Assembly: GCF_003352085.1 (NCBI RefSeq)
Contig: NZ_CP025804.1
Span: 1,178,001 to 1,242,000, forward strand
DNA length: 64,000 nucleotides
Direction: 5' to 3'
From: Sulfitobacter sp. SK012
GTDB taxonomy: Bacteria; Pseudomonadota; Alphaproteobacteria; Rhodobacterales; Rhodobacteraceae
In this document: piece by piece, positions 52,773-61,630 of the stretch
Numbering within the stretch: position 1 is the stretch's first letter
Layout: the number at the start of each line of letters is the position of its first letter
Position numbers and translations under genes: made by a program
Notes under the pieces: generated by a model
What the model was told of the DNA's origin: nothing
The model's input: only the letters and a program-made list of their open reading frames with translations
The model's database searches: none

Positions 52773-53942
52773 ATGCGAATAACCTCTGCTCAGGCATGGT
52801 GGGTTCAGATACCTATCGAAACGGACAAACAGCATGTCAGCGATTTTGGCCGGCTGCGGACCTTTGACGCCGCAATCCTTCGTCTGGAGACTGATGATGG
52901 ATTGGTTGGTTGGGGTGAAGCGAAAAATGCGGCTGGCAGTGCGGGGACCTACGGCACGCTGGTGCATTTGCTAAATCACGAGTTTGGTCCAAAAATCATT
53001 GGCCGTGATCCTGCTGATATTACCTGGATTTGGGAAGATTTATACAACGGTGTGCGTGCCGAAAAAGCCCGCGTTGCTGGGCATGTTATGCCGGAGCTGG
53101 CACGGCGTGGCATGACCATCGCCGCGATTAGTGCCATCGATATCGCCCTTTGGGATATTTTGGGGAAAGCCGACGGAAAGCCTGTTTGGCAGCTTTTGGG
53201 TGGGCGCAAATCGGACCAGATGCGCGCCTATGCATCCGGCGGGTGGGCCGACAAAGACAACATCGGCAATCAACTGCAAAGCTACATCGATCAGGGTGGG
53301 TTTGATGGGGTGAAGATGCGTGTTGGTGCTATGGATGGTACGCCATACCGCTCAGCGGAGCGGGTGATTGCAGCGCGCAAGGCATTGGGCCCAGATGTGG
53401 ACCTGATGGTGGATGCGCATGGCACTTTCAACGTGGCTGATGCCAAACGATTTGCCTATTTGGTTCGAGATTGTGATTTGGCGTGGTTCGAAGAACCAGT
53501 AACCGGCGACGACAAAACCGGCATGGCCGAAGTTCGGGAAGCATCCCACGTGCCAATTTCCGCCGGGGAATCCGAGGCAACGCGCTTTGACTTTCGCGAC
53601 CTGATTGTGGGGCGTTGCGCGGATATTTTGCAACCTGATCCAGCTTGTTGCGGCGGCATTACCGAAGCGATGCGGATCGGTACGCTTGCATCAAGTTTCA
53701 ATCTACGGCTAGCACCTCATCTTTGGGCGGGCGCGCCATGCTTCTTTGCGGGGCTACAAGTTTGTGCCGCATCGCCGGCAAGTTTCACGGTCGAGTTCTC
53801 TTTGGGGGCAAATCCGATGATCCACGAGCTGTCCAAAAATCCAGTAGAGGTTCAGGGGGGCATGATTGCAATTCCCGAGGCCCCGGGTATAGGGCTTGAT
53901 ATGAATGAGGCGGCGATCAGCAAATTTGCCATCAAAGGATGA
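52773..53942 (+). CDS. Mandelate racemase/muconate lactonizing enzyme family (enolase superfamily) dehydratase
   Basis: 389 residues from ATG 52773 (AAAGGAG upstream). The capping domain is followed by the barrel with Lys181-x-Arg183 (GVKMRVG), metal ligands Asp214 (MVDAHGTF), Glu240/241 (WFEEP) and Glu266 (SAGESEATR), and His316 (APHLWAG). A K-x-R second-strand motif with His on the seventh strand is seen among sugar-acid dehydratases. It likely dehydrates an aldonic or similar acid to a 2-keto-3-deoxy acid. The exact acid is not decidable from sequence. Confidence 0.92.
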   Translation: MRITSAQAWWVQIPIETDKQHVSDFGRLRTFDAAILRLETDDGLVGWGEAKNAAGSAGTYGTLVHLLNHEFGPKIIGRDPADITWIWEDLYNGVRAEKARVAGHVMPELARRGMTIAAISAIDIALWDILGKADGKPVWQLLGGRKSDQMRAYASGGWADKDNIGNQLQSYIDQGGFDGVKMRVGAMDGTPYRSAERVIAARKALGPDVDLMVDAHGTFNVADAKRFAYLVRDCDLAWFEEPVTGDDKTGMAEVREASHVPISAGESEATRFDFRDLIVGRCADILQPDPACCGGITEAMRIGTLASSFNLRLAPHLWAGAPCFFAGLQVCAASPASFTVEFSLGANPMIHELSKNPVEVQGGMIAIPEAPGIGLDMNEAAISKFAIKG

Positions 53943-53943
53943 C

Positions 53944-54642
53944 ATGCAACAAAAGGATTTCCTTCCCACATTGGCGTCATATTTGATTGCTGTGGCTGAA
54001 GCTAACGCTGGGAAAGCTCCGTCAGAACGCGAACTGGCCGAGCATTTCACCGTTAGCCGCGGGCAAGTGCGGGAATCGCTCGCCATTCTCGAAGCGATGC
54101 AGGTCATTGAGCGGCGGGCAAAATCGGGTATCTATTTACGCAAAGACCAGCGCGGGATCGAACAGCTAGCGTTTTTTGCGCGCGCCGGATTGCCGGTTGA
54201 CCCGCGCCAAATTTACGAAGCGGTGGAAGTGCGCAAGATCCACGAAATCAAAGCCGCGGAACTGGCCGCCGAACGCGCCACGGAAGAGAATTTTGTAACG
54301 CTTGAGGGCATTCTGGCGGCATCTGAAAAACGGATCGCCGCAGGTGAGGGATTGAGCCAGCTTGACCACGATTTCCATCTTGAGATTGTCCGCGCCACTC
54401 AGAATGAAGTCTTCTATAACTTGTGCACCACATTCTATGTGCTGAGTGAAAAACGATTGTCGATCTACTTTAAAGAGGGCGATCGCAATGTCCGGTCTCA
54501 TCAAGAGCATCAACAGATTTACGATGCTTTGCGCAGGCGCGACGGCGCGCTGTCGATGGCATTGATGAATTCGCACCTGCGTGGCGCGATGAGCTATTGG
54601 TCCGAGCTTTTGGAAGACAAAGACGCAAAACCATTGCAATAA
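53944..54642 (+). CDS. GntR/FadR-subfamily (FCD domain) transcriptional regulator
   Basis: 232 residues starting 1 nt after the dehydratase stop, with AAAGGA overlapping that gene's end. The winged helix reads APSERELAEHFTVSRGQVRESLAILEAMQVIERR. The C-terminal FCD domain has the metal-site residues spread over VRKIHEIKAAELAA, DHDFHLEIVRATQN and HQEHQQIYDALRRRD. FCD proteins usually bind small carboxylates. It is the only GntR protein in this region, and four FadR-type palindromes flank its own operon and the ABC/Tm-1 operons, so it is the likely local repressor. Confidence 0.93.
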   Translation: MQQKDFLPTLASYLIAVAEANAGKAPSERELAEHFTVSRGQVRESLAILEAMQVIERRAKSGIYLRKDQRGIEQLAFFARAGLPVDPRQIYEAVEVRKIHEIKAAELAAERATEENFVTLEGILAASEKRIAAGEGLSQLDHDFHLEIVRATQNEVFYNLCTTFYVLSEKRLSIYFKEGDRNVRSHQEHQQIYDALRRRDGALSMALMNSHLRGAMSYWSELLEDKDAKPLQ

Positions 54643-54651
54643 GAGGCGCAC

Positions 54652-55632
54652 ATGTCCGAGTCTAAAGTCATTTTCTCTACACATGTGCTGCATCCTGAAG
54701 TGACACGGGATTTGCAGGCGTTGGGCGACTACCGTGTCGCCTCAGCTCCCACACCGGACGCTATCCACACTGAAAGCGAAGGCGCAGAAATCATTGTCGT
54801 ACGCGCAAAGATCTCGCCAGGGATCGTCATCCGAGAACGCGGTTTGATGGCATGTGTGCGGCATGGGGCAGGGTTGGATATGATCCCTGTTGATATCGCG
54901 ACGCAGCAAGGTGTGTTGGTGGCAAACGTACCGGGTGCCAATGCTAAAACCGTGGCTGAACATGCGATCTGGTCGGCGTTGGCGTTGTTGCGCAAATATC
55001 CGATGGTGAACAGCGACTTGCGTACGGTGGGCTGGGAGGCTGGGCGGCGGCACTCCAATGATGGTCGTGAATTGTCCGGACGTACGTTCGGGATTTTGGG
55101 CGTCGGAAACGTTGGACGCCAGGTTGCAGCGATGGCCGGGCACGGGTTTGGGTGCCGGGTCATTGCCCATACGCGGACACCCGCCAATTTGCCCGATGGT
55201 GTTGTGTCGGTCTCTATGGACGAGCTCCTAATGCAGTCAGATGTGCTGGTATTGTCGTGCCCGCTGACGGCTCAGACGACGGGTATCATCAACGGTGGTG
55301 CAATTGCGAAAATGAAACGGGGTGCTATCCTGATCAACGTGTCGCGTGGGCCGGTGACCGATGAAGTCGCACTTGGGAAAGCGCTCAGTTCGGGACATCT
55401 TGGCGGTGCGGCTGTGGATGTGTTTGTCGATCAACCCTTGCCAAGGGATCACCCATTTTTTGATCTCCCTAACGTGATCCTCACGCCGCATATGGCAGGG
55501 ATAACCGAGGAGAGTATGCTCCGGATGGGGCAGGGTGTCGTGACAGAAACCACTCGAATATTGGCAGGCGATAAGCCAGAGAATTTCTGCAATCCCGAAG
55601 TTTGGGACAAGTTTAGAACCCGCTTTCCTTAG
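54652..55632 (+). CDS. D-isomer-specific 2-hydroxyacid dehydrogenase family protein
   Basis: 326 residues. The nucleotide fold is GILGVGNVGRQVAAMAGHGFG; the catalytic Arg lies in INVSRGPVTDEVALG, and the acidic residue and His in VDVFVDQPLPRD and TPHMAG. It oxidises or reduces a 2-hydroxy/2-keto acid pair with NAD(P). It ends the plus-strand sugar-acid operon, and its stop is 5 nt from that of the converging ABC ATPase gene. Confidence 0.93.
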   Translation: MSESKVIFSTHVLHPEVTRDLQALGDYRVASAPTPDAIHTESEGAEIIVVRAKISPGIVIRERGLMACVRHGAGLDMIPVDIATQQGVLVANVPGANAKTVAEHAIWSALALLRKYPMVNSDLRTVGWEAGRRHSNDGRELSGRTFGILGVGNVGRQVAAMAGHGFGCRVIAHTRTPANLPDGVVSVSMDELLMQSDVLVLSCPLTAQTTGIINGGAIAKMKRGAILINVSRGPVTDEVALGKALSSGHLGGAAVDVFVDQPLPRDHPFFDLPNVILTPHMAGITEESMLRMGQGVVTETTRILAGDKPENFCNPEVWDKFRTRFP

Positions 55633-55637
55633 GGCTG

Positions 55638-56708
55638 TTAGGCCAGTGCAAGGTTACGTCCGGTTGCAGGGTCAAAATACAGCACCTGTTCGGGCCTCCA
55701 GCCAAACTGCACTACATCATCGATGTTGTGCTGCATCTGCGCAGGTACCGTTGCATGAACATGGGTTCCGTCAACATCGATGGTCAAGATCTTGATAACA
55801 CCATGATTTTCGAGATCAAAAACACGGCCCGTGACGGGACCATCCTTCGCAATCACCACGTTTTCAGGGCGAATGCCGAATTGGATTTTCTGTCCCTCGC
55901 TACCTTTAGGATCAGCAACGGGCAGGCTATGGCCGCCCGCATTAATCACGGCTGACTTCCCTTTGAGCACGCCATCAATCAGGTTCATCGGGGGGGTTCC
56001 AACAGAGCGCGCCACGAAGGTGTTCAGTGGTTCATTGTAGATTTCCTCCGGGGTGCCGACCTGTACCAACTTACCTCGGTTTAGCACGCCGATTTTGTCA
56101 CCCATGGACATGGCTTCTACTTGATCATGGGTCACAAAGACAAAAGTTGCGCCCAGTTCTTGGTGCAGTTTTTTCAGCTCAACCCGCAACACATCCCGCA
56201 GGTTGGCATCCAGGGCAGACAGAGGCTCGTCCATCAGGAAAACCCGAGGCTGACGCACAATAGCACGCCCGATAGACACCCGCTGCATTTCGCCGCCCGA
56301 CAGCTTTTCAACCTTGCGGTCCAGCAGGCCCGTAATCTGAAGCGTTTCAGCAGCACGGTCAACGCGCTCCTTGATCTCGCTGGCGGTGAAATTATGGGTC
56401 CGGGATTTTAACGGGAACTCCAGATTGCCGCGCACAGTCAGGCGCGGATAGAGCGAATACTGCTGCAACACCAACGCGACATCGCGTTCTGCCGCATTCC
56501 ACTGGGTCGCGTCCTGACCCTCAATCATAACTTTGCCGGAATCTGGTTTCTCAAGCCCTGCGATCACCCGCAGAGTTGTGGTTTTCCCGGCACCCGTTTG
56601 ACCCAACAGAACAAAGAATTCTCCGTCTTTTATGTCGATATCGACACCACGTAATGCGGTGTTGGGGCCGAATTTCTTGGTAATGCCTTGCAGCGCAATG
56701 TCGGCCAT
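55638..56708 (-). CDS. ABC transporter ATP-binding protein 1 (UgpC/MalK type)
   Basis: 356 residues: Walker A GQTGAGKTT (Thr where most MalK-type proteins have Ser), signature LSGGEMQRVSIGRAI, Walker B VFLMDEPLSALD, His-switch in THDQVEAMS, and a C-terminal TOBE/OB region. The GEM variant of the signature loop is shared, as GDM, with the second ATPase next door. It overlaps that gene by 1 nt. The two probably form a heterodimer that drives the permease pair. Confidence 0.94.
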   Translation of the reverse strand: MADIALQGITKKFGPNTALRGVDIDIKDGEFFVLLGQTGAGKTTTLRVIAGLEKPDSGKVMIEGQDATQWNAAERDVALVLQQYSLYPRLTVRGNLEFPLKSRTHNFTASEIKERVDRAAETLQITGLLDRKVEKLSGGEMQRVSIGRAIVRQPRVFLMDEPLSALDANLRDVLRVELKKLHQELGATFVFVTHDQVEAMSMGDKIGVLNRGKLVQVGTPEEIYNEPLNTFVARSVGTPPMNLIDGVLKGKSAVINAGGHSLPVADPKGSEGQKIQFGIRPENVVIAKDGPVTGRVFDLENHGVIKILTIDVDGTHVHATVPAQMQHNIDDVVQFGWRPEQVLYFDPATGRNLALA

Positions 56709-57796
56709 CAGGTCGTTCCCCGCAGGTTCAATTCTGTTTTCTTGTCAAAGAAATGCGCCTGCGATGGGTCAAGGTTAACCCAAACCTGTGCCCCTTCGCC
56801 TTTGACAAAGCCACTTTGCGTACGAGCGCGCAATGTGGTCTCTCCGAGTTGCACATCGACGATGTCGTGGCTGCCCAGCGGTTCGATGTTGGTCGTTGCA
56901 GCCTGTGTGTATCCGGCCGTTTTTTCATGGGTCATAAGAACCGCTTCGGGGCGGATTCCAAGCGAGACGCCGCTGCCCGATTTATGCAGACCGGCCAGCA
57001 GGCCCTCGTCAAAGGCAAAACCGTCGCTCGCACCTTTGAGTACAACGTTTGATCCACTAATTTCGACATCAGCGATGTTCATTATGGGAGAACCCACGAA
57101 TTTTGCGACGAACAGATTGATAGGGTTCAGATAGACTTCATCCGGGGCACCGACCTGCTGCAGAACGCCATCATGTAGAATGACGATACGGTCCGCGAGG
57201 CTCATCGCTTCGATCTGATCATGGGTTACATAAACAGAGGTGGAGCCGCGTGCGATGTGCAGGCGTTTGATTTCAGCGCGCATTTGGTCGCGCAATTTGG
57301 CATCAAGCACGCCAAGTGGTTCGTCCATCAATAAGGCTTGGGGTCTGCGCACCAACGCGCGGCCAATAGCAACCCGCTGCATGTCGCCGCCCGACAACGC
57401 AGATGGCTTGCGGTCAAGATGCTGAGCGATCTGCAGGGTCTCGGCAACCTCCTTGATTGCGCGGTCCCGCTCGGCTGCATCCATGCGCACGGCCCGCAGA
57501 GGAAAGGCGATGTTTTCGCGCACTGTCATATGCGGATAAAGCGAGAAGGACTGGAACACAAAAGCAATGTCTCGGTCCGCGGCCTTGCGGTCTTGTACCT
57601 CTTGGCCGTCGATCAGGATTTTGCCATCGGTGACCGTTTCCAGCCCGGCAATGGCGCGCAAGGCCGTCGTTTTGCCGCCGCCCGATTGGCCAAGCATCAC
57701 AACAAATTCGCCGTCTTCTATTGTCAGGTTAAGATCCTTAAGTACCTGATTGGTACCAAAGAACTTTTGCACATTACGCATCTCGATCTGTGCCAT
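56708..57796 (-). CDS. ABC transporter ATP-binding protein 2 (UgpC/MalK type)
   Basis: 362 residues: Walker A GQSGGGKTT, signature LSGGDMQRVAIGRAL, Walker B ALLMDEPLGVLD, switch THDQIEAMSLADR, and a regulatory C-terminal domain. Having two different ATPases, two permeases and a small membrane protein in one operon resembles the GlpSTPQ glycerol importer layout rather than the single-ATPase sugar systems. Its start overlaps the stop of the small membrane gene by 1 nt. Confidence 0.94.
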   Translation of the reverse strand: MAQIEMRNVQKFFGTNQVLKDLNLTIEDGEFVVMLGQSGGGKTTALRAIAGLETVTDGKILIDGQEVQDRKAADRDIAFVFQSFSLYPHMTVRENIAFPLRAVRMDAAERDRAIKEVAETLQIAQHLDRKPSALSGGDMQRVAIGRALVRRPQALLMDEPLGVLDAKLRDQMRAEIKRLHIARGSTSVYVTHDQIEAMSLADRIVILHDGVLQQVGAPDEVYLNPINLFVAKFVGSPIMNIADVEISGSNVVLKGASDGFAFDEGLLAGLHKSGSGVSLGIRPEAVLMTHEKTAGYTQAATTNIEPLGSHDIVDVQLGETTLRARTQSGFVKGEGAQVWVNLDPSQAHFFDKKTELNLRGTT

Positions 57797-58035
57797 CAGG
57801 CGTTGCCCCCATCCGTGTTGCCCGGCTCCATTTCGTCAACGAAGTCCTCTTCGGGTTCGGGATCAGGTGCGATCTTGGAGGTGATCATAAAGGTGACCAG
57901 ACCCAACAGCGTCAGGGTGACGCCGTATTGATGCAAGAACAAGCTCCAGGGTTGGCAAAGCGAGATGATCCCAAAGATCATCAGGCTTTGTGCTGCCGGA
58001 GCGAGGAAGCGTTGATTAATTGACCGGAAACTCAC
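57796..58035 (-). CDS. 79-residue two-helix membrane protein of the ABC operon
   Basis: A GTG at 58035 overlaps the permease stop (GTGA), giving 79 residues; longer upstream frames cut into the permease gene and look random. Two hydrophobic segments (AAQSLMIFGIISLCQPWSLF and VTLTLLGLVTFMITSKI) are followed by an acidic tail (PDPEPEEDFVDEMEP). Small proteins of this kind (DUF2160/GlpU-like) sit in glycerol-type ABC operons. It may stabilise the permeases or couple them to the ATPases; neither is shown. Confidence 0.75.
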   Translation of the reverse strand: MSFRSINQRFLAPAAQSLMIFGIISLCQPWSLFLHQYGVTLTLLGLVTFMITSKIAPDPEPEEDFVDEMEPGNTDGGNA

Positions 58036-58994
58036 TTGCGGATCGCTCCGAAGGACATGCCGCGCAGTAAGTGGTTGCGCAGGATGAAGGTGAAGATTGC
58101 AACAGGGATCAAGAACAACAGGGTGCCCGCCGCAATGACGGTCCAATCGGGCAAGCCGCTGCCGATCTGGCTTGGAATGTAGGGCGGTGCGGTTTGCGCG
58201 CGGCGGTTGGTCATGATCAACGCAAAGGCATATTCGTTCCACGCTGTGATGAAGCAGAACACTGCCGTGGCAGCCATGCCTGTCAACGCTTCTGGGAGCA
58301 CGACCTTAAAGAACGCCTGCATACGGGTGTAGCCGTCGACCAGCGCCGCCTCTTCGTATTCTTTGGGGATTTCGTCGATGAAGCCTTTCATGATCCATAC
58401 TGCAAAGCTGAGGTTGAAAGCGGTATAGAGGATGATCAGGCCCATATGCGTGTCGTTCAGGCCGACCACTCGGTACATCAAAAACATCGGGATCGCGACG
58501 ACAACGGGGGGCAGCATTCGGGTGGATAGGATGAAGAATAACCAATCATCCTCCCCTTTCACTTTGAACCGGCTGAACCCGTACGCCGTCAATGTGCCCA
58601 TCGACACGGCCAGCACCGTTGAGATGATGGAGATGATCAGCGAGTTTTTAAAACGGTCACCATAGCCAGACGAGCGGACCTTGCCAGATTTACGGTTGCG
58701 TACGACCTTTTCGCCGCCGTCAAACACCATTTGCTCCCACCATGGCGCGGCATCATATTCCTCTTGTGAGGGCTGATCGCGCAACTGGGAGCGTTTGGTG
58801 AAAAGCTTCACAAAGGGGGAAACCTCAGGTGTGAAAACCACCGTTGGCGGTATCGTGGTCGCCAAATTACGTGGTTTGAAGGCCGTCGCTGCAATCCAAT
58901 AGATTGGCGTGAGCATGATGAGCAGGGCCACGAATACCGCAGCAATTGCCGTGCGGTTCGTCCATTTTTCGCGGGAGGTACGTACACCGGCCAT
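58032..58994 (-). CDS. ABC sugar-type permease 2 (MalG/GlpQ-like)
   Basis: 320 residues with six membrane helices and a long periplasmic loop of about 100 residues between the first and second. The coupling loop is PKEYEEAALVDGYTRMQAFFKVVLPEA (EAA motif) and NEYAFALIMTN is typical of MalG-type proteins. It pairs with the permease encoded just upstream (1-nt gap). Confidence 0.94.
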   Translation of the reverse strand: MAGVRTSREKWTNRTAIAAVFVALLIMLTPIYWIAATAFKPRNLATTIPPTVVFTPEVSPFVKLFTKRSQLRDQPSQEEYDAAPWWEQMVFDGGEKVVRNRKSGKVRSSGYGDRFKNSLIISIISTVLAVSMGTLTAYGFSRFKVKGEDDWLFFILSTRMLPPVVVAIPMFLMYRVVGLNDTHMGLIILYTAFNLSFAVWIMKGFIDEIPKEYEEAALVDGYTRMQAFFKVVLPEALTGMAATAVFCFITAWNEYAFALIMTNRRAQTAPPYIPSQIGSGLPDWTVIAAGTLLFLIPVAIFTFILRNHLLRGMSFGAIRK

Positions 58995-58995
58995 C

Positions 58996-59901
58996 TTAGC
59001 GCGCCTTCACTTTATTGAGGTATTTCACATAGATATTGGTGATCGCGACAACCATGATCAAAACGATATAGGCCAACGCACTAGACATGCCGGTTTGCCA
59101 TTCTTGGAACGCCATTTTGTAAAGGCGGATGGCAATCAGTTCGGTCGTCGGCTGAGAGGACAGCACAAAAGCCAGATCGAATGTTTTGAACGCTTCCATC
59201 GTGCGAAAGATGATCGCGATCATCAAGATCGGGGCAACCAGCGGCAACGTGATGCGGAAAAAGGTATAAAAATTACCAGCGCGGTCAATTTCGGCAGCCT
59301 CATAGAGATGCTTTGGCACGGCGGACAGTCCAGCCAGTGACAACAACATCACAAAGGGGGACCACATCCAGATATCTACGATCGCGATCGCCCAAAGGGC
59401 CATGTCGGGGTCCGCAAGCCATTCGAATTTCCCAAGGCCCAAGAAGTAGTTGATGATGCCAAAGTTGGGATCATACAGCAGCTTCCAGAACAGCCCAACA
59501 ACAGCCATCGACAGCATCATGGGAAGCAACAACAGAGTTGTTATCAAACCCTTGGCAGGGATCGCCCGGTTCAACAACATAGCAAGGCCAAAACCAACAA
59601 TCACTTGGCCTGTAACTGATATCAGGACGTATTTTGCGGTGATGGAAAAGTTCTTCCAGATGAACGGATCATTCAACAAATCTCGGTAGTTTTGCAGGCC
59701 CACAAAGTTAGCGGGCGCATTGGTTGAGGCACGAAAATCGGTAAACGAATAGCCCAGCGAATACAGCAGGGGGAAGATGTTGAAGATAATCAGAAATGCG
59801 ATTGTCGGAATGATAAACAGATTTCTGATGGTCAGATCGCTTAACCCCTTTGCCGCAGCGCGGGAATTTGGGTCCAACCTGGTCAAAACTTCACTGGCCA
59901 A
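58996..59901 (-). CDS. ABC sugar-type permease 1 (MalF/GlpP-like)
   Basis: 301 residues with six hydrophobic segments, beginning IRNLFIIPTIAFLIIFNIFP. The coupling loop PKHLYEAAEIDRAGNFYTFFRITLPL carries the EAA motif. The start is a TTG at 59901 with AGGGAG upstream; no ATG is available nearby. It follows the binding-protein gene after an 82-nt gap that holds a strong hairpin. Confidence 0.92.
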   Translation of the reverse strand: MASEVLTRLDPNSRAAAKGLSDLTIRNLFIIPTIAFLIIFNIFPLLYSLGYSFTDFRASTNAPANFVGLQNYRDLLNDPFIWKNFSITAKYVLISVTGQVIVGFGLAMLLNRAIPAKGLITTLLLLPMMLSMAVVGLFWKLLYDPNFGIINYFLGLGKFEWLADPDMALWAIAIVDIWMWSPFVMLLSLAGLSAVPKHLYEAAEIDRAGNFYTFFRITLPLVAPILMIAIIFRTMEAFKTFDLAFVLSSQPTTELIAIRLYKMAFQEWQTGMSSALAYIVLIMVVAITNIYVKYLNKVKAR

Positions 59902-59940
59902 TGGACAGCTCCCTTGGGTCTTCAGATGTGTGGGAAAGGA

Positions 59941-59960
59941 AGGGGCACCGAAGTGCCCCT
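59941..59960 (-). other. UUCG-capped hairpin between binding-protein and permease genes
   Basis: On the minus strand AGGGGCAC-TTCG-GTGCCCCT forms a perfect 8-bp stem with a C(UUCG)G tetraloop, an exceptionally stable RNA fold. It lies 24 nt after the stop of the binding-protein gene. Hairpins at this place commonly protect the upstream message so that the binding protein is made in excess of the membrane parts. Confidence 0.75.
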
Positions 59961-59983
59961 ATCTCGGTCAATGTCGGGGGCTG

Positions 59984-61294
59984 TTACTGCCCGCGGCCGT
60001 ATTTCTTGAACGTTGCTTCCCAGTCTGCGGCCAAAGCATCCAGCGTTTCTTTTGCTGTGCCTTCTCCACCAACGATGAAGGGATAGAGGCGCTGGTTTGC
60101 AGATGTTAGAAGTTCCGCAAACTCAGGCACTGCCCAAAAGTCTTTGACCTTGAACATCGTCTGATAGAACGCCTCATTGTAAGGCGTTGCTGTGCGGAAT
60201 TCATCCGATTCAAGCACCGCGGCGCTTGCGGTATATCCACCCAACTCAGCCCAACGCTTCTGGGTTTCGTCTTTGATGAACCACTCAAGGAACTTCATCG
60301 ATTCTTCCTGGTTTTCTGAATAGCTCACAACAGAAATACCCTGACCCCCAAGTGCGGCGAATTGATCACCATCCGGACCTGCCGGATTGGCAAAGAAGCC
60401 GGTGTTGGCGGCGTGTGGGTTTGTTGCCTCATTCAAAAGGGCAGGGAAGAAGGCGAAGTAGTTCATCGACATGGCCACCAGGCCCTCAGTGATCGCTTGA
60501 TTGTTCTCTACAAAGAACGTCTTGGCCCAGCCGGGAGGTGTCAGACCATAGAGTTTTTTGTAGTTTTCAAGCGCTGCAACGGCCTCAGGCGAGTTCACAT
60601 AGCCATCGACTTCGTAGGTCTCAAAGTTGCCAAGATCGGCCCCATAAGAGAAGATCGCGTTTTCCACACCCATGACCATCGCATCATAGCTGTTGTCTGT
60701 GTAGATCGCGATGCCGTACCGGTCCTCATCAGGACGGTGGAAAAACTCAGCTATGTCTGTCATCTGCGCCCAAGTCTCAGGCACGGCCAGATCGTAGCCG
60801 TATTTTTCTTTGAAGGCGGCCATTTCAGCCGGATCTTCGAACCAATCTTTGCGATAAGACCATCCGACCGCATCACCCTCAGCAGGTATGGCCCAGAATT
60901 TTCCGGAGTTTCCGGGATACTCGGCATAATATTTGACGGTCGCTGGGGCCATCACTTCGCCAAGGTTATGTTTTTCGAAGAAGTCAGTCATGTCGACGTA
61001 GTGGCCGCCCTCAGACGCAGCACCAAGCCATTGGCTGTCGCCGACGATCATGTCATAGGCGCTTCCGCGTGCGTTAAATTCGGTAAATGCCTTGGTTTGA
61101 AAATCTGACCATGGCGTGGTTTCCACCGTAACTGAAATACCGGTTTCTTCCTCGTATTCGTTCACAAGCTCTTGCAGATAGTTCGCCGGATCCCATTCGG
61201 CCCAGAAGATCACCAGATCTTCTGCCCATGCTGAGGATGCCGAAAGCGCGCCAATGGCGACCCCCGCCAGCATTCCATTCCAGTTCGTTTTCAT
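59984..61294 (-). CDS. Extracellular solute-binding protein, family 1 (carbohydrate type)
   Basis: 436 residues from ATG 61294 behind GGGAGGACTGGGAA. The signal peptide (MLAGVAIGALSASSAWA) precedes EDLVIFWAEWDPANYLQELV. The SBP_bac_1 fold is seen in YDMIVGDSQWLGAASEGGHYVD, FWAIPAEGDAVGWSYRKDWF and ALGGQGISVVSYSENQEESM. Many Trp/Tyr residues fit stacking on a sugar or polyol ring. It feeds the downstream permeases; the ligand should be the substrate of the neighbouring sugar-acid enzymes. A perfect -35 box (TTGACA, 61437-61432) lies upstream with operator site 3 over the -10 zone. Confidence 0.94.
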   Translation of the reverse strand: MKTNWNGMLAGVAIGALSASSAWAEDLVIFWAEWDPANYLQELVNEYEEETGISVTVETTPWSDFQTKAFTEFNARGSAYDMIVGDSQWLGAASEGGHYVDMTDFFEKHNLGEVMAPATVKYYAEYPGNSGKFWAIPAEGDAVGWSYRKDWFEDPAEMAAFKEKYGYDLAVPETWAQMTDIAEFFHRPDEDRYGIAIYTDNSYDAMVMGVENAIFSYGADLGNFETYEVDGYVNSPEAVAALENYKKLYGLTPPGWAKTFFVENNQAITEGLVAMSMNYFAFFPALLNEATNPHAANTGFFANPAGPDGDQFAALGGQGISVVSYSENQEESMKFLEWFIKDETQKRWAELGGYTASAAVLESDEFRTATPYNEAFYQTMFKVKDFWAVPEFAELLTSANQRLYPFIVGGEGTAKETLDALAADWEATFKKYGRGQ

Positions 61295-61408
61295 TTCCCA
61301 GTCCTCCCAGATTACATTCCAAATTGCCGTTTTGGCTTCTTGGCCGCAGCAGCCCAGTGAAACACGAAAATTCAGGCGATAGCGGCAGTCGTAAAATCAG
61401 TCTCTTTT

Positions 61409-61419
61409 TGGTACTACCA
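61409..61419. promoter_or_regulatory. FadR-type operator site 3
   Basis: TGGTACTACCA (in TTGGTACTACCAG) is a perfect palindrome about its central C. It lies over the -10 position of a minus-strand promoter whose TTGACA is at 61437-61432, a classic repressor location for the ABC operon. Confidence 0.75.
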
Positions 61420-61580
61420 GATTAAAGAACCTGTCAAGGCATTGTTTGACCCACAAAGCATGGCGTATTCCTGAAAATGGGAGTATTAATTCCATTATGA
61501 ACTTGAAAATAACTGTATCTGCCTCTTGTGTAACCTGTTCTCGCAACGGCCATACAGTATTTTTGAGTGTAATTTCGTCG

Positions 61581-61599
61581 AATCTGGCCCGACCAGATT
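61581..61599. promoter_or_regulatory. FadR-type operator site 4
   Basis: AATCTGGCCCGACCAGATT has perfect 7-bp arms and the same TGG-N5-CCA geometry as sites 1-3. It lies 31 nt before the GTG of the Tm-1-like gene. The remaining sequence from 61295 to 61630 contains no gene I can support. Confidence 0.72.
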
Positions 61600-61630
61600 T
61601 CAATAAATGAGCTTTTGAGGATCAATTCCG

